DNA from: Bdellovibrio bacteriovorus
Lineage (GTDB): Bacteria > Bdellovibrionota > Bdellovibrionia > Bdellovibrionales > Bdellovibrionaceae
NCBI RefSeq assembly: GCF_025558485.1
Contig: NZ_CP102930.1
Coordinates: 3,224,001-3,288,000, forward strand
DNA length: 64,000 nucleotides
Direction of reading: 5' to 3'
Both the position numbers and the translations under genes were made by a program. This document shows positions 25,420 to 33,710 of this stretch, in pieces; position 1 is the first letter of the stretch; every line of letters starts with the position of its first letter. Below the pieces are notes generated by a model. The model saw nothing but the letters and a program-made list of their open reading frames with translations, ran no database searches and was not told the DNA's origin.

Positions 25420-26311
25420 ATTCAGATGTGCCGCTCTTGATTTTTGCAAGGGCCTTGATGATAAACGAGATATGGGTGATATGCTCCCCATTGCAAGAGT
25501 CGTCAGGACAGCGATTAGTGACATTGCAGCGTCTGGCTCTGTCGTATCTAAAGTCATCATCACCACGCACCAAAATACCATTTACTTCGTTTGTTTCCGC
25601 ATTGAATACGGCCGATCCTGAATTTCCACTGAAGGTGTCCAAATTGGCTACAAAATAATCAGAATATGAGGTTCTGACAGTGGCGTTGTCAGCGACTTTG
25701 GTTGGCAGGCCCGAAGGGTAACCAATGGCGTAAAGAGTGTCGCCGGCCTGTGCTGAACGGGCTTGCAGGCGAAGGGGTTTGCGACCTTTTACGGGACGAT
25801 TAAGGCGAATGAGTGCATAGTCTGCTGCATCACTGAGTTTGCGTTCGATAATTTTTTTGCAGGAATAGACGTCATCATAGCTGGAAAACTTTGGCCCGAC
25901 ATGGGCGTTGTCCATTTTATAATCAAAGACAAAATAAAAGCTGTTGCAGGAATTTGCAGAAAGAATGCAATGTCCTGCCGTGACCAACAGATCTTCGCCC
26001 ACCAGAAAGCCAGAGCAGTCGGACAAGGCGGGTTGATCAATGAATCTTTCCTCTGGACAGAGTTTTTTTTCATGCCCCAGAGTGGAGCCCTTGTGATAGT
26101 AACCATTTGAATCATTATTTTGAAGATGCTCCTTGCCGATAAGTGCCGCAGTAGAGGCGGCGACAGCGCGGACTTCCTCTTTTTGAACTTCATACAGATC
26201 GGAACGATTGTCGTCGCCGTAAATCCCCATGGGGGTAATAGGTGCAAAACCTGTGGAAAGAATGGATACGGCGGCTAAAGCGAGGGATCTTTTCAAAATA
26301 TTTGCTTTCAT
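25418..26311 (-). CDS. Secreted trypsin-like serine protease (S1 family)
   Basis: 297 residues with a signal peptide. The catalytic triad is visible: His in LVTAGHC, Asp in DYALIRL and Ser in FSGNSGSAVF. The serine motif G-N-S-G-S is like bacterial glutamyl-endopeptidase/V8-type members. Several Cys (CPEERF, CSGF, CILS, CNSF) could form disulphides. It probably acts outside the cytoplasm, consistent with the large secreted hydrolase set of bacterial predators. AGGAG precedes ATG 26311. It is convergent with the sigma-54 activator gene. Confidence 0.88.
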   Translation of the reverse strand: MKANILKRSLALAAVSILSTGFAPITPMGIYGDDNRSDLYEVQKEEVRAVAASTAALIGKEHLQNNDSNGYYHKGSTLGHEKKLCPEERFIDQPALSDCSGFLVGEDLLVTAGHCILSANSCNSFYFVFDYKMDNAHVGPKFSSYDDVYSCKKIIERKLSDAADYALIRLNRPVKGRKPLRLQARSAQAGDTLYAIGYPSGLPTKVADNATVRTSYSDYFVANLDTFSGNSGSAVFNAETNEVNGILVRGDDDFRYDRARRCNVTNRCPDDSCNGEHITHISFIIKALAKIKSGTSE

Positions 26312-26443
26312 GGCGCTCCTTTGGGATATGACTGGGAGTCTCCTATCCAAAGCTGCTATCCGACAAATAAAATCTGCCCCATTTCTTGTTAAGATTGTCT
26401 TTTCGCCGCATCACGATGTACCGATGCTCGTGTTTCAGAACTA

Positions 26444-27883
26444 TTACTTATAAGTACAGCGGAAACCGACAGAGCCTCCCACCGGATAAGCCGGATCATA
26501 ACCCATGTAAGCCGCAAAAATTCCTGCCGAATCCCCATAGGTGGCATTGCCCCCACGAATCACCACTTTGTTATAGTCATAGAAATTATGTTTTCCGAAG
26601 CCGCAGTAGTTGTTGCTGGCTGGTGCCGCGCAGACTGTGTCATTGCCATAATCGGACTGACGGCGGTCACCTGCGGTAAGGGAGGCAACATAGCCCCCGA
26701 CATTTGTAGTTCCGAAACCGTCATTTTCCAAAACCATTTCATGCCGGTTCCCTGCGAAGTCCCAAATGACTTCGCCATTGGAAAGCACATGTGTGCGGCG
26801 TTGATTGTTATATACAGTGGAATTGCAAGTCTGTCCGGTGCCAGCGCAGCCATCGTTGTCATCTGTGCTGGCGACCAGCGCATCAAAAGGAGTGCTGTCG
26901 CTGTGGCCGCGACTGATTTCCCCGCTGTAGGCAACACCACCGGACCAGTTGGCATCGACATCCGCGATATTGCGGGCGATGGTTTGCCATTGATAATTGG
27001 TGATGAGTGAATAGCGACTGCCGCTTTCCTTGCAGGCAGCATCGGCAGCAGCACGAGTTAGATTCCCCCAAGGGACCACGGCCGCAGTGGAAACAGCTTT
27101 GGTCCCATCCTGTTTGGCTTCGTATTTCATCACGCAGAAATCAGAGGCGGAATATCCAGCCAAAGCGGGCACGCGGACATAGCCTAAAGGACAAGTTAAA
27201 GGCGCTTGATACTGAAAGGCGGGGCCGGAGACGATCGTGCTGACATTGCCGGCATTGTCAGTCACGCGCACCGAGGCGTAGTAGTTTACGCCATCCTGTA
27301 AAGTCAGACTCTCAAATGTTTTCGAGGATTCTGCAGTTATATCCCACGCCACCAGATTGTCGGAGCCTGCGGTTGTGCCCAGCGCAATTTCGTAATGGTG
27401 AATTCCCGAGTGTCCGTCGCTGGCTCCGGTCCAGGAAATGGCAGGGGATGTATCAGGCGTGGCAGCCGAAGGACTGTTTGAAATAACTGGCGGCGTTGGG
27501 CGGACATCGTCGAACATTTTTTGCAGGGTGTTTGAAGGTGAGTTGCCATATCCATCAGTACCGGTAACGGAACCGGCTTTGACTGAAACGCTGACGACTC
27601 CGGCTAATTGCGGAGTGATGGCGATGAGGTAGCTCTTGCCTGATCCGGTGATGATGGCGGTTCCATTTATCAAATTGAGATCCTCAGCATCGAACCCTGA
27701 AATCTCGCTGGAAAATTCTGCGCTCACCATAATGGGGGATATATTGGTATTATCTTGTGACGAGCTGGTTAAAACCACTTCGGGCGTTTTAAGGCTTTGT
27801 TCCATACGGCGAAGCATTTCCGCATCCAATGTGCAGCCGGTAAGAAGGATTCCTGCAAAGAGGACCCACAAACGTACCATCAT
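26444..27883 (-). CDS. Lipoprotein with Ig/Fn3-like repeats and C-terminal FGE/sulfatase-modifying-like domain
   Basis: 479 residues; the lipobox is L-L-T-G-C near residue 18. Residues ~40-130 and ~135-230 look like beta-sandwich modules (AEFSSEISGFDAEDLNLING; PAISWTGASDGHSGIHHYEI). The C-terminal half (~235-479) resembles formylglycine-generating-enzyme-like domains: FCVMKYEAKQDG, NYQWQTIARN, GEVIWDFAGNRHEMV and the ending GFRCTYK. In Bdellovibrio-type genomes such domains often serve in surface proteins, without proven enzyme activity. The chosen ATG at 27883 has GAGGTGGG upstream. Confidence 0.72.
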   Translation of the reverse strand: MMVRLWVLFAGILLTGCTLDAEMLRRMEQSLKTPEVVLTSSSQDNTNISPIMVSAEFSSEISGFDAEDLNLINGTAIITGSGKSYLIAITPQLAGVVSVSVKAGSVTGTDGYGNSPSNTLQKMFDDVRPTPPVISNSPSAATPDTSPAISWTGASDGHSGIHHYEIALGTTAGSDNLVAWDITAESSKTFESLTLQDGVNYYASVRVTDNAGNVSTIVSGPAFQYQAPLTCPLGYVRVPALAGYSASDFCVMKYEAKQDGTKAVSTAAVVPWGNLTRAAADAACKESGSRYSLITNYQWQTIARNIADVDANWSGGVAYSGEISRGHSDSTPFDALVASTDDNDGCAGTGQTCNSTVYNNQRRTHVLSNGEVIWDFAGNRHEMVLENDGFGTTNVGGYVASLTAGDRRQSDYGNDTVCAAPASNNYCGFGKHNFYDYNKVVIRGGNATYGDSAGIFAAYMGYDPAYPVGGSVGFRCTYK

Positions 27884-28056
27884 AACCCACCTCACTCTGT
27901 AATTTTCTTATCGGCGGGCCTTTCTCGCGCCTCAGCGTTTTGGAGCACTAGATCGACTGTTCGGTCTTTTTATGCTCCAAATTGGCCGACTTATGCGGAG
28001 CAGTTATATAAAATCCATCTTGAAGGATGTGGCCTGTATTTATAGGATCGCGGCAA

Positions 28057-28848
28057 ATGCCGAATCAGAAATTTGCAACTTCCAAAGATGTTCTGTTGTT
28101 CGACTACAACAGTAAAAAAAGTAAGAACTCCCGTTTTTCCAAACGTTCTTATGCCAAGCTTCTGGGGATTTCCAGCGGACGTTTGACTGAAATTCTTAAT
28201 GGCAAGGCGCCGCTGACGGAAAAGAAAGCCCAGTCAATTGTCAATAAGCTGGGACTTGAACCCTATGAAAAGCAATACTTCCTGCGTCTGGTGGAAAATG
28301 AAAATTTACAGCGCACAGAACGCCGCGGGCGCAGTCGGTATGAAGGCGTTGCTCCGCGCCGTCTTAAAATGGACGAAGTGGTGTTGGTGCAGGATTGGGA
28401 ATACTTTGCCTTGATGTCTTTGATCGAGGTGTCCACGTTCAAATCAGACCGAAAGTGGATCGCGAAAAAGCTGGGGCTTAGTTTGGCGCGCACGGATGAG
28501 GTTTTACAACGTCTGGTCAGCATGGGATTTGTGCGGATTGATCAGAATAACAAAATCAGCAATGTTCATCGTTCGATGTCCACTCTGACTGATATCCCGT
28601 CAGAGGCTTTGCGTAAGGCCAATGCCAGTTGCATTTTACAGGGGCTGGAAAAAATGAACACGGTGGACGTTCTAAGTCGCGATATCACCTCCATGACTTT
28701 CCCGGTGGATTTGCAAAACCTGAAAGAGGCCAAGAAGCTGATTCGCGAATTTAAAAGTAAAATGGCACGTGTGATGAAGCGGGGAAAGACCTCTGAAATT
28801 TACAATCTGAATGTGCAGCTTGTGCCTGTGTCCGAGCTGGGGGTGTAG
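28057..28848 (+). CDS. TIGR02147/DUF4423-type regulatory protein
   Basis: 263 residues. An N-terminal HTH (KRSYAKLLGISSGRLTEILN, then GKAPLTEKKAQSIVNKLGLE) is followed by a DUF4423-like region (~95-260) with WEYFALMSLIEVSTFKSD and the C-terminal REFKSKMARVM segment. The TIGR02147 family is expanded in Fibrobacter and Bdellovibrio and its ligands are unknown. It sits one base before the gene for a secreted protein and is surely cotranscribed with it. The start at 28057 has AGGA ten bases upstream; ATG at 28027 is an alternative. Confidence 0.8.
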   Translation: MPNQKFATSKDVLLFDYNSKKSKNSRFSKRSYAKLLGISSGRLTEILNGKAPLTEKKAQSIVNKLGLEPYEKQYFLRLVENENLQRTERRGRSRYEGVAPRRLKMDEVVLVQDWEYFALMSLIEVSTFKSDRKWIAKKLGLSLARTDEVLQRLVSMGFVRIDQNNKISNVHRSMSTLTDIPSEALRKANASCILQGLEKMNTVDVLSRDITSMTFPVDLQNLKEAKKLIREFKSKMARVMKRGKTSEIYNLNVQLVPVSELGV

Positions 28849-28849
28849 A

Positions 28850-29497
28850 ATGAAATGTCTTGTTACTTTTATACTGTTGCTAAGCGGATTTAACTCCTGG
28901 GCGGGTGGCGAAGGGGTTTTTGATCGCGGCAATGGCGGTGACGTTGTCATTTGCAATTCTGAAGAGGGCCCACGTTATCAGTTGTTGGACATGTATGAAC
29001 TTAAGCAGCGGGGTTTTTCGCTTTGGTCTTATGCGACTATGGAAACCTCGGCGTCGGAACTGCTGAATCAGGTGTTGAATCGCCTGTCCAGAAGGCATCC
29101 TCAGTTTGTTCGTGAGCTTCGATATGAGCTGTTTCTTTTTACAAGCGAAGTGAAGTTTATTTCTGGCAGGTTACCGAATGTGCAGGACGAAGGGCACTAC
29201 GTTCTGGAAGAAGGTTGCTATCTGGAGCAGTTGGCGGTGCAGTGGACTGAAAAATCCTCTTTTGGCCGCCGCTATGATATCTCGCTTGATCTGTGGGATA
29301 AGCTGGATGCAAAAAACCAGGCGGCTTTAATTCTGCATGAACTGGTTTATCGACTGGTGATTAAGAAAAGCAAACATCCCGGCGTGAAAACTTCAGTTGA
29401 ATTTCGCACCTATGTGGCCCTGTTCTTTTCCGAAGAGTACGAGTGGGCAGAATCGGAAATTGATCTGCCACCGACAATCTGGCCTATTCCAAGATAG
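28850..29497 (+). CDS. Secreted protein paired with TIGR02147-type regulator
   Basis: 216 residues with a signal peptide (KCLVTFILLLSGFNSWA). The mature N-terminus begins GGEGVFDRGNGGDVVIC, a Gly-rich motif I associate with secreted Bdellovibrio proteins of unknown function. A HELVYRLV segment near residue 170 superficially resembles a zinc protease HExxH but lacks the second His. The start codon lies two bases after the regulator's stop, with GGGGG as ribosome site. The end overlaps the convergent VanX-like gene by 14 bases. Confidence 0.7.
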   Translation: MKCLVTFILLLSGFNSWAGGEGVFDRGNGGDVVICNSEEGPRYQLLDMYELKQRGFSLWSYATMETSASELLNQVLNRLSRRHPQFVRELRYELFLFTSEVKFISGRLPNVQDEGHYVLEEGCYLEQLAVQWTEKSSFGRRYDISLDLWDKLDAKNQAALILHELVYRLVIKKSKHPGVKTSVEFRTYVALFFSEEYEWAESEIDLPPTIWPIPR

Positions 29498-30092
29498 GAT
29501 GCTTTTCGTAAACATGTTCTTTTGGCAGGGCATTGAAGTGCCACCATTCGTGGTCAAGAACCTTGAAGCCCTGATCTTCCAGAAGCTTTCTTAGCAGCAG
29601 GCGATTTTCCAGTTGAGCCGGCGTCAGTTCGCCGGTTTTTATAAAATGCCCTTCCAGCTTTGGCTGTGCAATATCGCGGAAGTCATCGAAGTACGTTCCC
29701 ATATCCAGCAGTTCCCCTTCTTTTGTTTGCAGGGTCACATCCAGGGCCATGCCGAAATTGTGTAAAGATCCGGGGTAAGGGTTTGCGACGTAGCTTTGAA
29801 AAGGTGTTCCTGCCAAAAAGTCAAAAAAACGGGCCTGGATACTGCGGGGGCGCAGGGCATCCCAAATACGAAATTGCAGGTGAGGCTGATCTTTGCGCAG
29901 TACTTCGCAGGCTTTTAGAAACATCCTGCCGGCAACCGGAGACATAAAGCAGCGCTGGAAGCCTGCATAGATATCCTCTTTCATAAAGTTGTCGGTCGTG
30001 GCGTATTTCAGATCTAAAACCACCTCAGAGGAAGGCTTGATTTCCATGAAGTTTTCTTCAATCCATTGGGTGCGGGTATAGAATGAGTTCAT
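29484..30092 (-). CDS. D-alanyl-D-alanine dipeptidase-like peptidase (VanX/DdpX, M15D)
   Basis: 202 residues. Motifs of the VanX family are present: DLKYATTDNF at the start, the Arg in DALRPRSIQ, zinc ligands His and Asp in SLHNFGMALDV, and the EWWHF Glu/His pair. The enzyme splits D-Ala-D-Ala. No signal peptide is visible, so it is probably cytoplasmic, recovering D-Ala from wall peptides; a predator degrading prey peptidoglycan could use this (inference). Possible starts are ATG 30128, 30092 and 30047; the last aligns best with VanX, and 30092 has an AGG upstream. Confidence 0.85.
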   Translation of the reverse strand: MNSFYTRTQWIEENFMEIKPSSEVVLDLKYATTDNFMKEDIYAGFQRCFMSPVAGRMFLKACEVLRKDQPHLQFRIWDALRPRSIQARFFDFLAGTPFQSYVANPYPGSLHNFGMALDVTLQTKEGELLDMGTYFDDFRDIAQPKLEGHFIKTGELTPAQLENRLLLRKLLEDQGFKVLDHEWWHFNALPKEHVYEKHPILE

Positions 30093-30274
30093 GCCTGAAA
30101 GGCTACCTGAGATAAGCCCCGGTTTCATCTAAATATCTGAAATATATGGGGGGAGGGCGGCGCAAAACGGCATCTTTGTCTAAGAGCTATCCATGGAAAT
30201 TCTATCAGATCGTCTTAATTTGAGAGGGCTTTGGCGCACGGGTTGCATTTCCACCCGTGAATGTCGAGGTTTCT

Positions 30275-31372
30275 ATGAAACGATATGTACTTACAATGTC
30301 CGTTATCATGGCTTTTTCAAGTGTTTCTCACGCTTGGTGGGGCAAAAAGAAAGAAGCGCCTGCGCCAGCTCCGCAGCGATCTGCCACGGTTTATGACCAG
30401 ATGGCCTGTGCTGATGACTTGTATTCCCGTATGGGGATCTTTTCATCCACAGCAGAGGCTGTTTGTCGTGTGAACAGATTTGACCGTCAGTTCCAGCAAT
30501 GCGTGGTTGATGTTGTATTGGAATTGGATAACGCAAACTTGGACGGATCAGCATTGTCAGAGCAGGAACGGTATTCTTTGCCGGCGGCCCAGGCCTGTCA
30601 AATGGCGAACTCCAGTGATTTCGGTATGTGTGTTTCCAGGTTGTTCCTGTATGGCGGGCAGTATCTGGATGATGGAGCTCGTCTGTGCCAGATGCAGAAC
30701 CAGAGATTGAATGATTGTATCGTGGATGAATTCCGTCGCTCCAACGGGGATGCCCAGCGCGCGGTTAAAGTGTGCCGTGCTCAGCATGATCCGGCAGAAC
30801 GCGCTCGTATTGAGGCGGAAAAACGCCGTATCGAAGCCGAAAGAAAAGCGGCTGAAGAAAGACGTCGTCAGGAAGAATTGCGCCGTCAGCAGGAAGAGCA
30901 GCGCAAGCAAGAGGAAAAACGCCGTCAGGAAGAAGCCCGCAAACAGGAAGAAAAAAGACGTCAAGAGGAAGAGCGTCGCCGTCGTGAAGACGTCGTAGTT
31001 CAACCGGAGCTGCCGAAGCCAGGATCGTCTTCTGGCTCTTCTTCCGGATCTTCTCAGAATCAGGAAGACAAGCGTCGTCAGGAAGAGGTTCGTAAGCAGC
31101 AGGAACAACAGCGCAAACAGGAAGAGCAACGCAAGCAGAACGAGCAGCAGACAAAACAGCAGCAAGAGGAAAAGAAACGTCAGGAAGAAGAACGTAAGAG
31201 CAAGGAAGAAGAAGAGCGTAAACGTAAAGAAGAGCAGGAAAAGAAAGACAAAGAGAATGGCTCTCAGTCTGGTTCCGGCTCTGGAACGGGTTCTGGCAAG
31301 CCGCCGAAGACTCCGCCACCACCAGTCGCAGATGACGGTGGTGTGATCACGGATCTGCCAATTCCACAATAA
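30275..31372 (+). CDS. Secreted TolA-like protein with long charged coiled coil
   Basis: 365 residues: a signal peptide (KRYVLTMSVIMAFSSVSHA), a Cys-containing globular part (~25-175, six Cys such as ACADDL, AVCRV, QCVVD), then ~150 residues of Lys/Arg/Glu/Gln-rich helix interrupted by a Gly/Ser stretch, and a Pro-rich end. The second half resembles the periplasm-spanning rod of TolA, but there is no membrane anchor or TolA C-terminal domain. It may bridge envelope layers. GAGG precedes ATG 30275. Low complexity makes homology calls unsafe. Confidence 0.75.
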   Translation: MKRYVLTMSVIMAFSSVSHAWWGKKKEAPAPAPQRSATVYDQMACADDLYSRMGIFSSTAEAVCRVNRFDRQFQQCVVDVVLELDNANLDGSALSEQERYSLPAAQACQMANSSDFGMCVSRLFLYGGQYLDDGARLCQMQNQRLNDCIVDEFRRSNGDAQRAVKVCRAQHDPAERARIEAEKRRIEAERKAAEERRRQEELRRQQEEQRKQEEKRRQEEARKQEEKRRQEEERRRREDVVVQPELPKPGSSSGSSSGSSQNQEDKRRQEEVRKQQEQQRKQEEQRKQNEQQTKQQQEEKKRQEEERKSKEEEERKRKEEQEKKDKENGSQSGSGSGTGSGKPPKTPPPPVADDGGVITDLPIPQ

Positions 31373-31390
31373 CTGCCAAGTAAAAACAAA

Positions 31391-31422
31391 AAAGCCCACT
31401 TGATGAAAGTGGGCTTTTTTTT
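31391..31422. terminator. Bidirectional intrinsic terminator
   Basis: AGCCCACTT (31393-31401) pairs with AAGTGGGCT (31407-31415), flanked by an A-run before and TTTTTTTT after, between convergent genes. Confidence 0.9.
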
Positions 31423-31445
31423 ATTGATTGCCAGTATTTCTTTTG

Positions 31446-32093
31446 TTAACTGCGGTAGCCCTGTGTATAGCGGCTGACAAAGCGACGGGCGCGGGCAAGC
31501 ACTTCTTTTTCCGGAACTTCTGCCAGAATCATATCGAAAAGAAAAACGCCATGCAGGTAGGCTTCCAGATCCTGACAGATATCATTTAGATCAACGGACT
31601 TTGGAATCTTGCCTCCGTTCTGCAGAACCTCAAGCCGTTTGAGCAGATTTGGGTCTGAGAACATGGGGATTCTTTCCAGTGCTTTTTTGCGGAATTTATT
31701 ATCGGTCAGGCATTGCACGATGATGATCTTGCCCAGACAGTCGCGGTCGTCTTTGGTGCTCAATTTAAAGATGATATAGTTTTCAAGTTCAGCGGCCAGA
31801 TTTTCCTGTGCAGAATAGGGCAGTTCTTCACTGCGCAGGTCTTCGATGAATCTTTCAATAATAGAAAGCAGCAGTCCTTCTTTTCCGTCAAAGTAACGGC
31901 CGATCAAGGATTCGTTTACGTCCGCTTTTTTCGCGATCATTTTGGTGGTTGCGCCACTGTAGCCGTGCTTGGAAAAGATCTCGATTCCAGCGGAAATCAA
32001 ACGTTCTTCGGATGCAGAACGATCACGCTTTTTGCCCTTTTGACTCTCAGCACCTTCGTCTGGTGTGGTCTTAAGTTGAGATGTTTCAGACAT
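31446..32093 (-). CDS. TetR-family repressor of the adjacent efflux operon (probable)
   Basis: 215 residues. The TetR HTH is clear: ASEERLISAGIEIFSKHGYS, TTKMIAKKADVNESLIGRYF. A helical ligand domain follows. It is divergent from the TolC/RND genes with a 172-base gap rich in palindromes, so control of that operon is very likely (inference by position). The start at 32093 has AGGGGG upstream; the frame continues 17 residues further without a ribosome site. The first ~25 residues are charged and probably disordered. Confidence 0.88.
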   Translation of the reverse strand: MSETSQLKTTPDEGAESQKGKKRDRSASEERLISAGIEIFSKHGYSGATTKMIAKKADVNESLIGRYFDGKEGLLLSIIERFIEDLRSEELPYSAQENLAAELENYIIFKLSTKDDRDCLGKIIIVQCLTDNKFRKKALERIPMFSDPNLLKRLEVLQNGGKIPKSVDLNDICQDLEAYLHGVFLFDMILAEVPEKEVLARARRFVSRYTQGYRS

Positions 32094-32160
32094 GGAATAG
32101 CCCCCTAAATACCTAAAATCACTGTATATAGAATACTGTATCATAAGGTCATTTGGTATT

Positions 32161-32226
32161 CAATTAAGTAATTGATTGCATACTTATAAGTGTTGGGGTA
32201 CTTATTTGTATGTAAGCGATTACATA
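32161..32226. promoter_or_regulatory. Palindrome cluster, candidate TetR operators
   Basis: Between the divergent TetR and TolC genes three inverted repeats sit close together. CAATTA-AG-TAATTG is at 32161-32174. A 13-base imperfect pair CATACTTATAAGT / ACTTATTTGTATG is at 32179-32191 and 32200-32212 and includes the perfect palindrome ACTTATAAGT. TATGTAA-GCGA-TTACATA is at 32209-32226. The last two match the size of TetR-family operators. Confidence 0.5.
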
Positions 32227-32265
32227 TTCAACCAGTTAGTTAATAGGACTTTGGAGAAACTCAGT

Positions 32266-33708
32266 ATGGAAAACAAGAAGATCATACATTGGGGAGCAAA
32301 GCTTCTCATATGTGGGACTCTTTTGCATGGAACGGCTGCTTCAGCCCTCACGCTCAATGAGTACCTGGAACAAGTAAAGAGTGGAAGCTCCGCCTACAAG
32401 GGCAGCGCCGAACAATCAGAAGGTGCAGAGCTAAAAGCTCGTGAAGCAGATTTGATTTTCACTCCAAAGTTGTTTGCGGAAGCACGCATCGGTTCTGACG
32501 GAAAACCCGGCAATCCGAAAATGTATGATGAAGTGAAAAGCCAATACTACTCCCTGGGTGTATCACAACAGTTCAGTTTCGGTCTTCAAACCAAACTATA
32601 TTATGATATGAGCCGCACGGAGTTTGAAGGTCTGGCACCGACGTCTCCGATCAGTCCGCAGAAGTATTGGGATGCAACTCCGAAATTGGAATTGGCAATG
32701 CCATTGTGGGGGAACGGCTTCGGGCGTACCGCTCAGGCGAATGAAGAAGCTCTTCGCGCGCAGAACATTGCAGAGAAATTTGCAGGTCAGGGACAATCCC
32801 TGAATATTCTTGCTGGTGCGGAAGCAGCTTATTGGAAGCTGGCTGCCTGGCAGGATGTTGTGACCATTCAAGAGCAGGCCAAACAAGCCGCGCAAAATAT
32901 TCTGGATTACGTTGCCAAGAAAAGAAAAATGAATCTGGGTGAAGACGCCGATGTGATTCAGGCACGTGCTCTGGTTGAAGCCCGCACTTTGGAATTGCAG
33001 ATGGCGAACAACGAAAAGCTGGAAGCGCAACGCTCTTTTAATAAGTTCCTGAACCGTGAGGCCTACGCCCAGGTCGAGACTTTGGAGAAAGTGAACTACA
33101 AGGCCCTGGAGGCTTTGACTGTTCCTGAAAAGCGTCCGGGCACCCGTGCTGATGTGGAAGCCACCAATGCTCAGTTGGCAGCAGCCAAGGCTTCTGCGGT
33201 TCTGACTTTGGAACGCAACCGTCCGACTTTGGATGTGTATGCCAATTATTCTTTGAACGGTCGTGATGAGGAGTTCAACGAGGCTTTGAAAAATGCAGGT
33301 AAAACCGAGCAGGACACTGGCTTTGTGGGGATTCGTTTCAGCATGCCTTTGAACATTTCTGCCGCTGGCGACACGAAAGCCGGTGCAAAAAAGGCGGAAC
33401 GTGCGGCCGAGCTGAATCGTGAGTACGCATACTACGCGCAAGAGCAGGACTGGATCAATCTGACCCGCAACTTGCAGGATGCCCGTGACAACCTTCGTTT
33501 GTTGGCTCGCATTGAAGATGCTCAGAAGGCCAAGCTGGAAGCTGAGCGCACTCGTTTGCGTCAGGGCCGTACAACGACGTATCAAGTATTGTTGTTTGAG
33601 CAGGACTATTCTCAGTCCGCATTGAGCAAAGTAAAATTAGCAGCAAATATTCTTGGTCTGCAGGCTCAGATCAAGCTTTACCAAGCCTCTCCTGAAGGAG
33701 GGAACTAG
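32266..33708 (+). CDS. TolC-family outer-membrane efflux protein
   Basis: 480 residues with a signal peptide (ending near TAASALT). The typical TolC repeat structure of long amphipathic helices is visible, including LNEYLEQVKSGS at the mature N-terminus, ANNEKLEAQRSFNKFLNRE and the C-terminal RTRLRQGRTTTYQVLLFEQD. It forms the outer-membrane channel of a tripartite pump. GGAG precedes ATG 32266. The RND gene starts two bases after its stop, so both are expressed together. Confidence 0.9.
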   Translation: MENKKIIHWGAKLLICGTLLHGTAASALTLNEYLEQVKSGSSAYKGSAEQSEGAELKAREADLIFTPKLFAEARIGSDGKPGNPKMYDEVKSQYYSLGVSQQFSFGLQTKLYYDMSRTEFEGLAPTSPISPQKYWDATPKLELAMPLWGNGFGRTAQANEEALRAQNIAEKFAGQGQSLNILAGAEAAYWKLAAWQDVVTIQEQAKQAAQNILDYVAKKRKMNLGEDADVIQARALVEARTLELQMANNEKLEAQRSFNKFLNREAYAQVETLEKVNYKALEALTVPEKRPGTRADVEATNAQLAAAKASAVLTLERNRPTLDVYANYSLNGRDEEFNEALKNAGKTEQDTGFVGIRFSMPLNISAAGDTKAGAKKAERAAELNREYAYYAQEQDWINLTRNLQDARDNLRLLARIEDAQKAKLEAERTRLRQGRTTTYQVLLFEQDYSQSALSKVKLAANILGLQAQIKLYQASPEGGN

Positions 33709-33710
33709 CC

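Noticed and set aside
29340..29360. HELVYRLV in the secreted GNGGD protein as a zinc metalloprotease motif
   Set aside because: The second His of HExxH is missing and no third ligand pattern follows.
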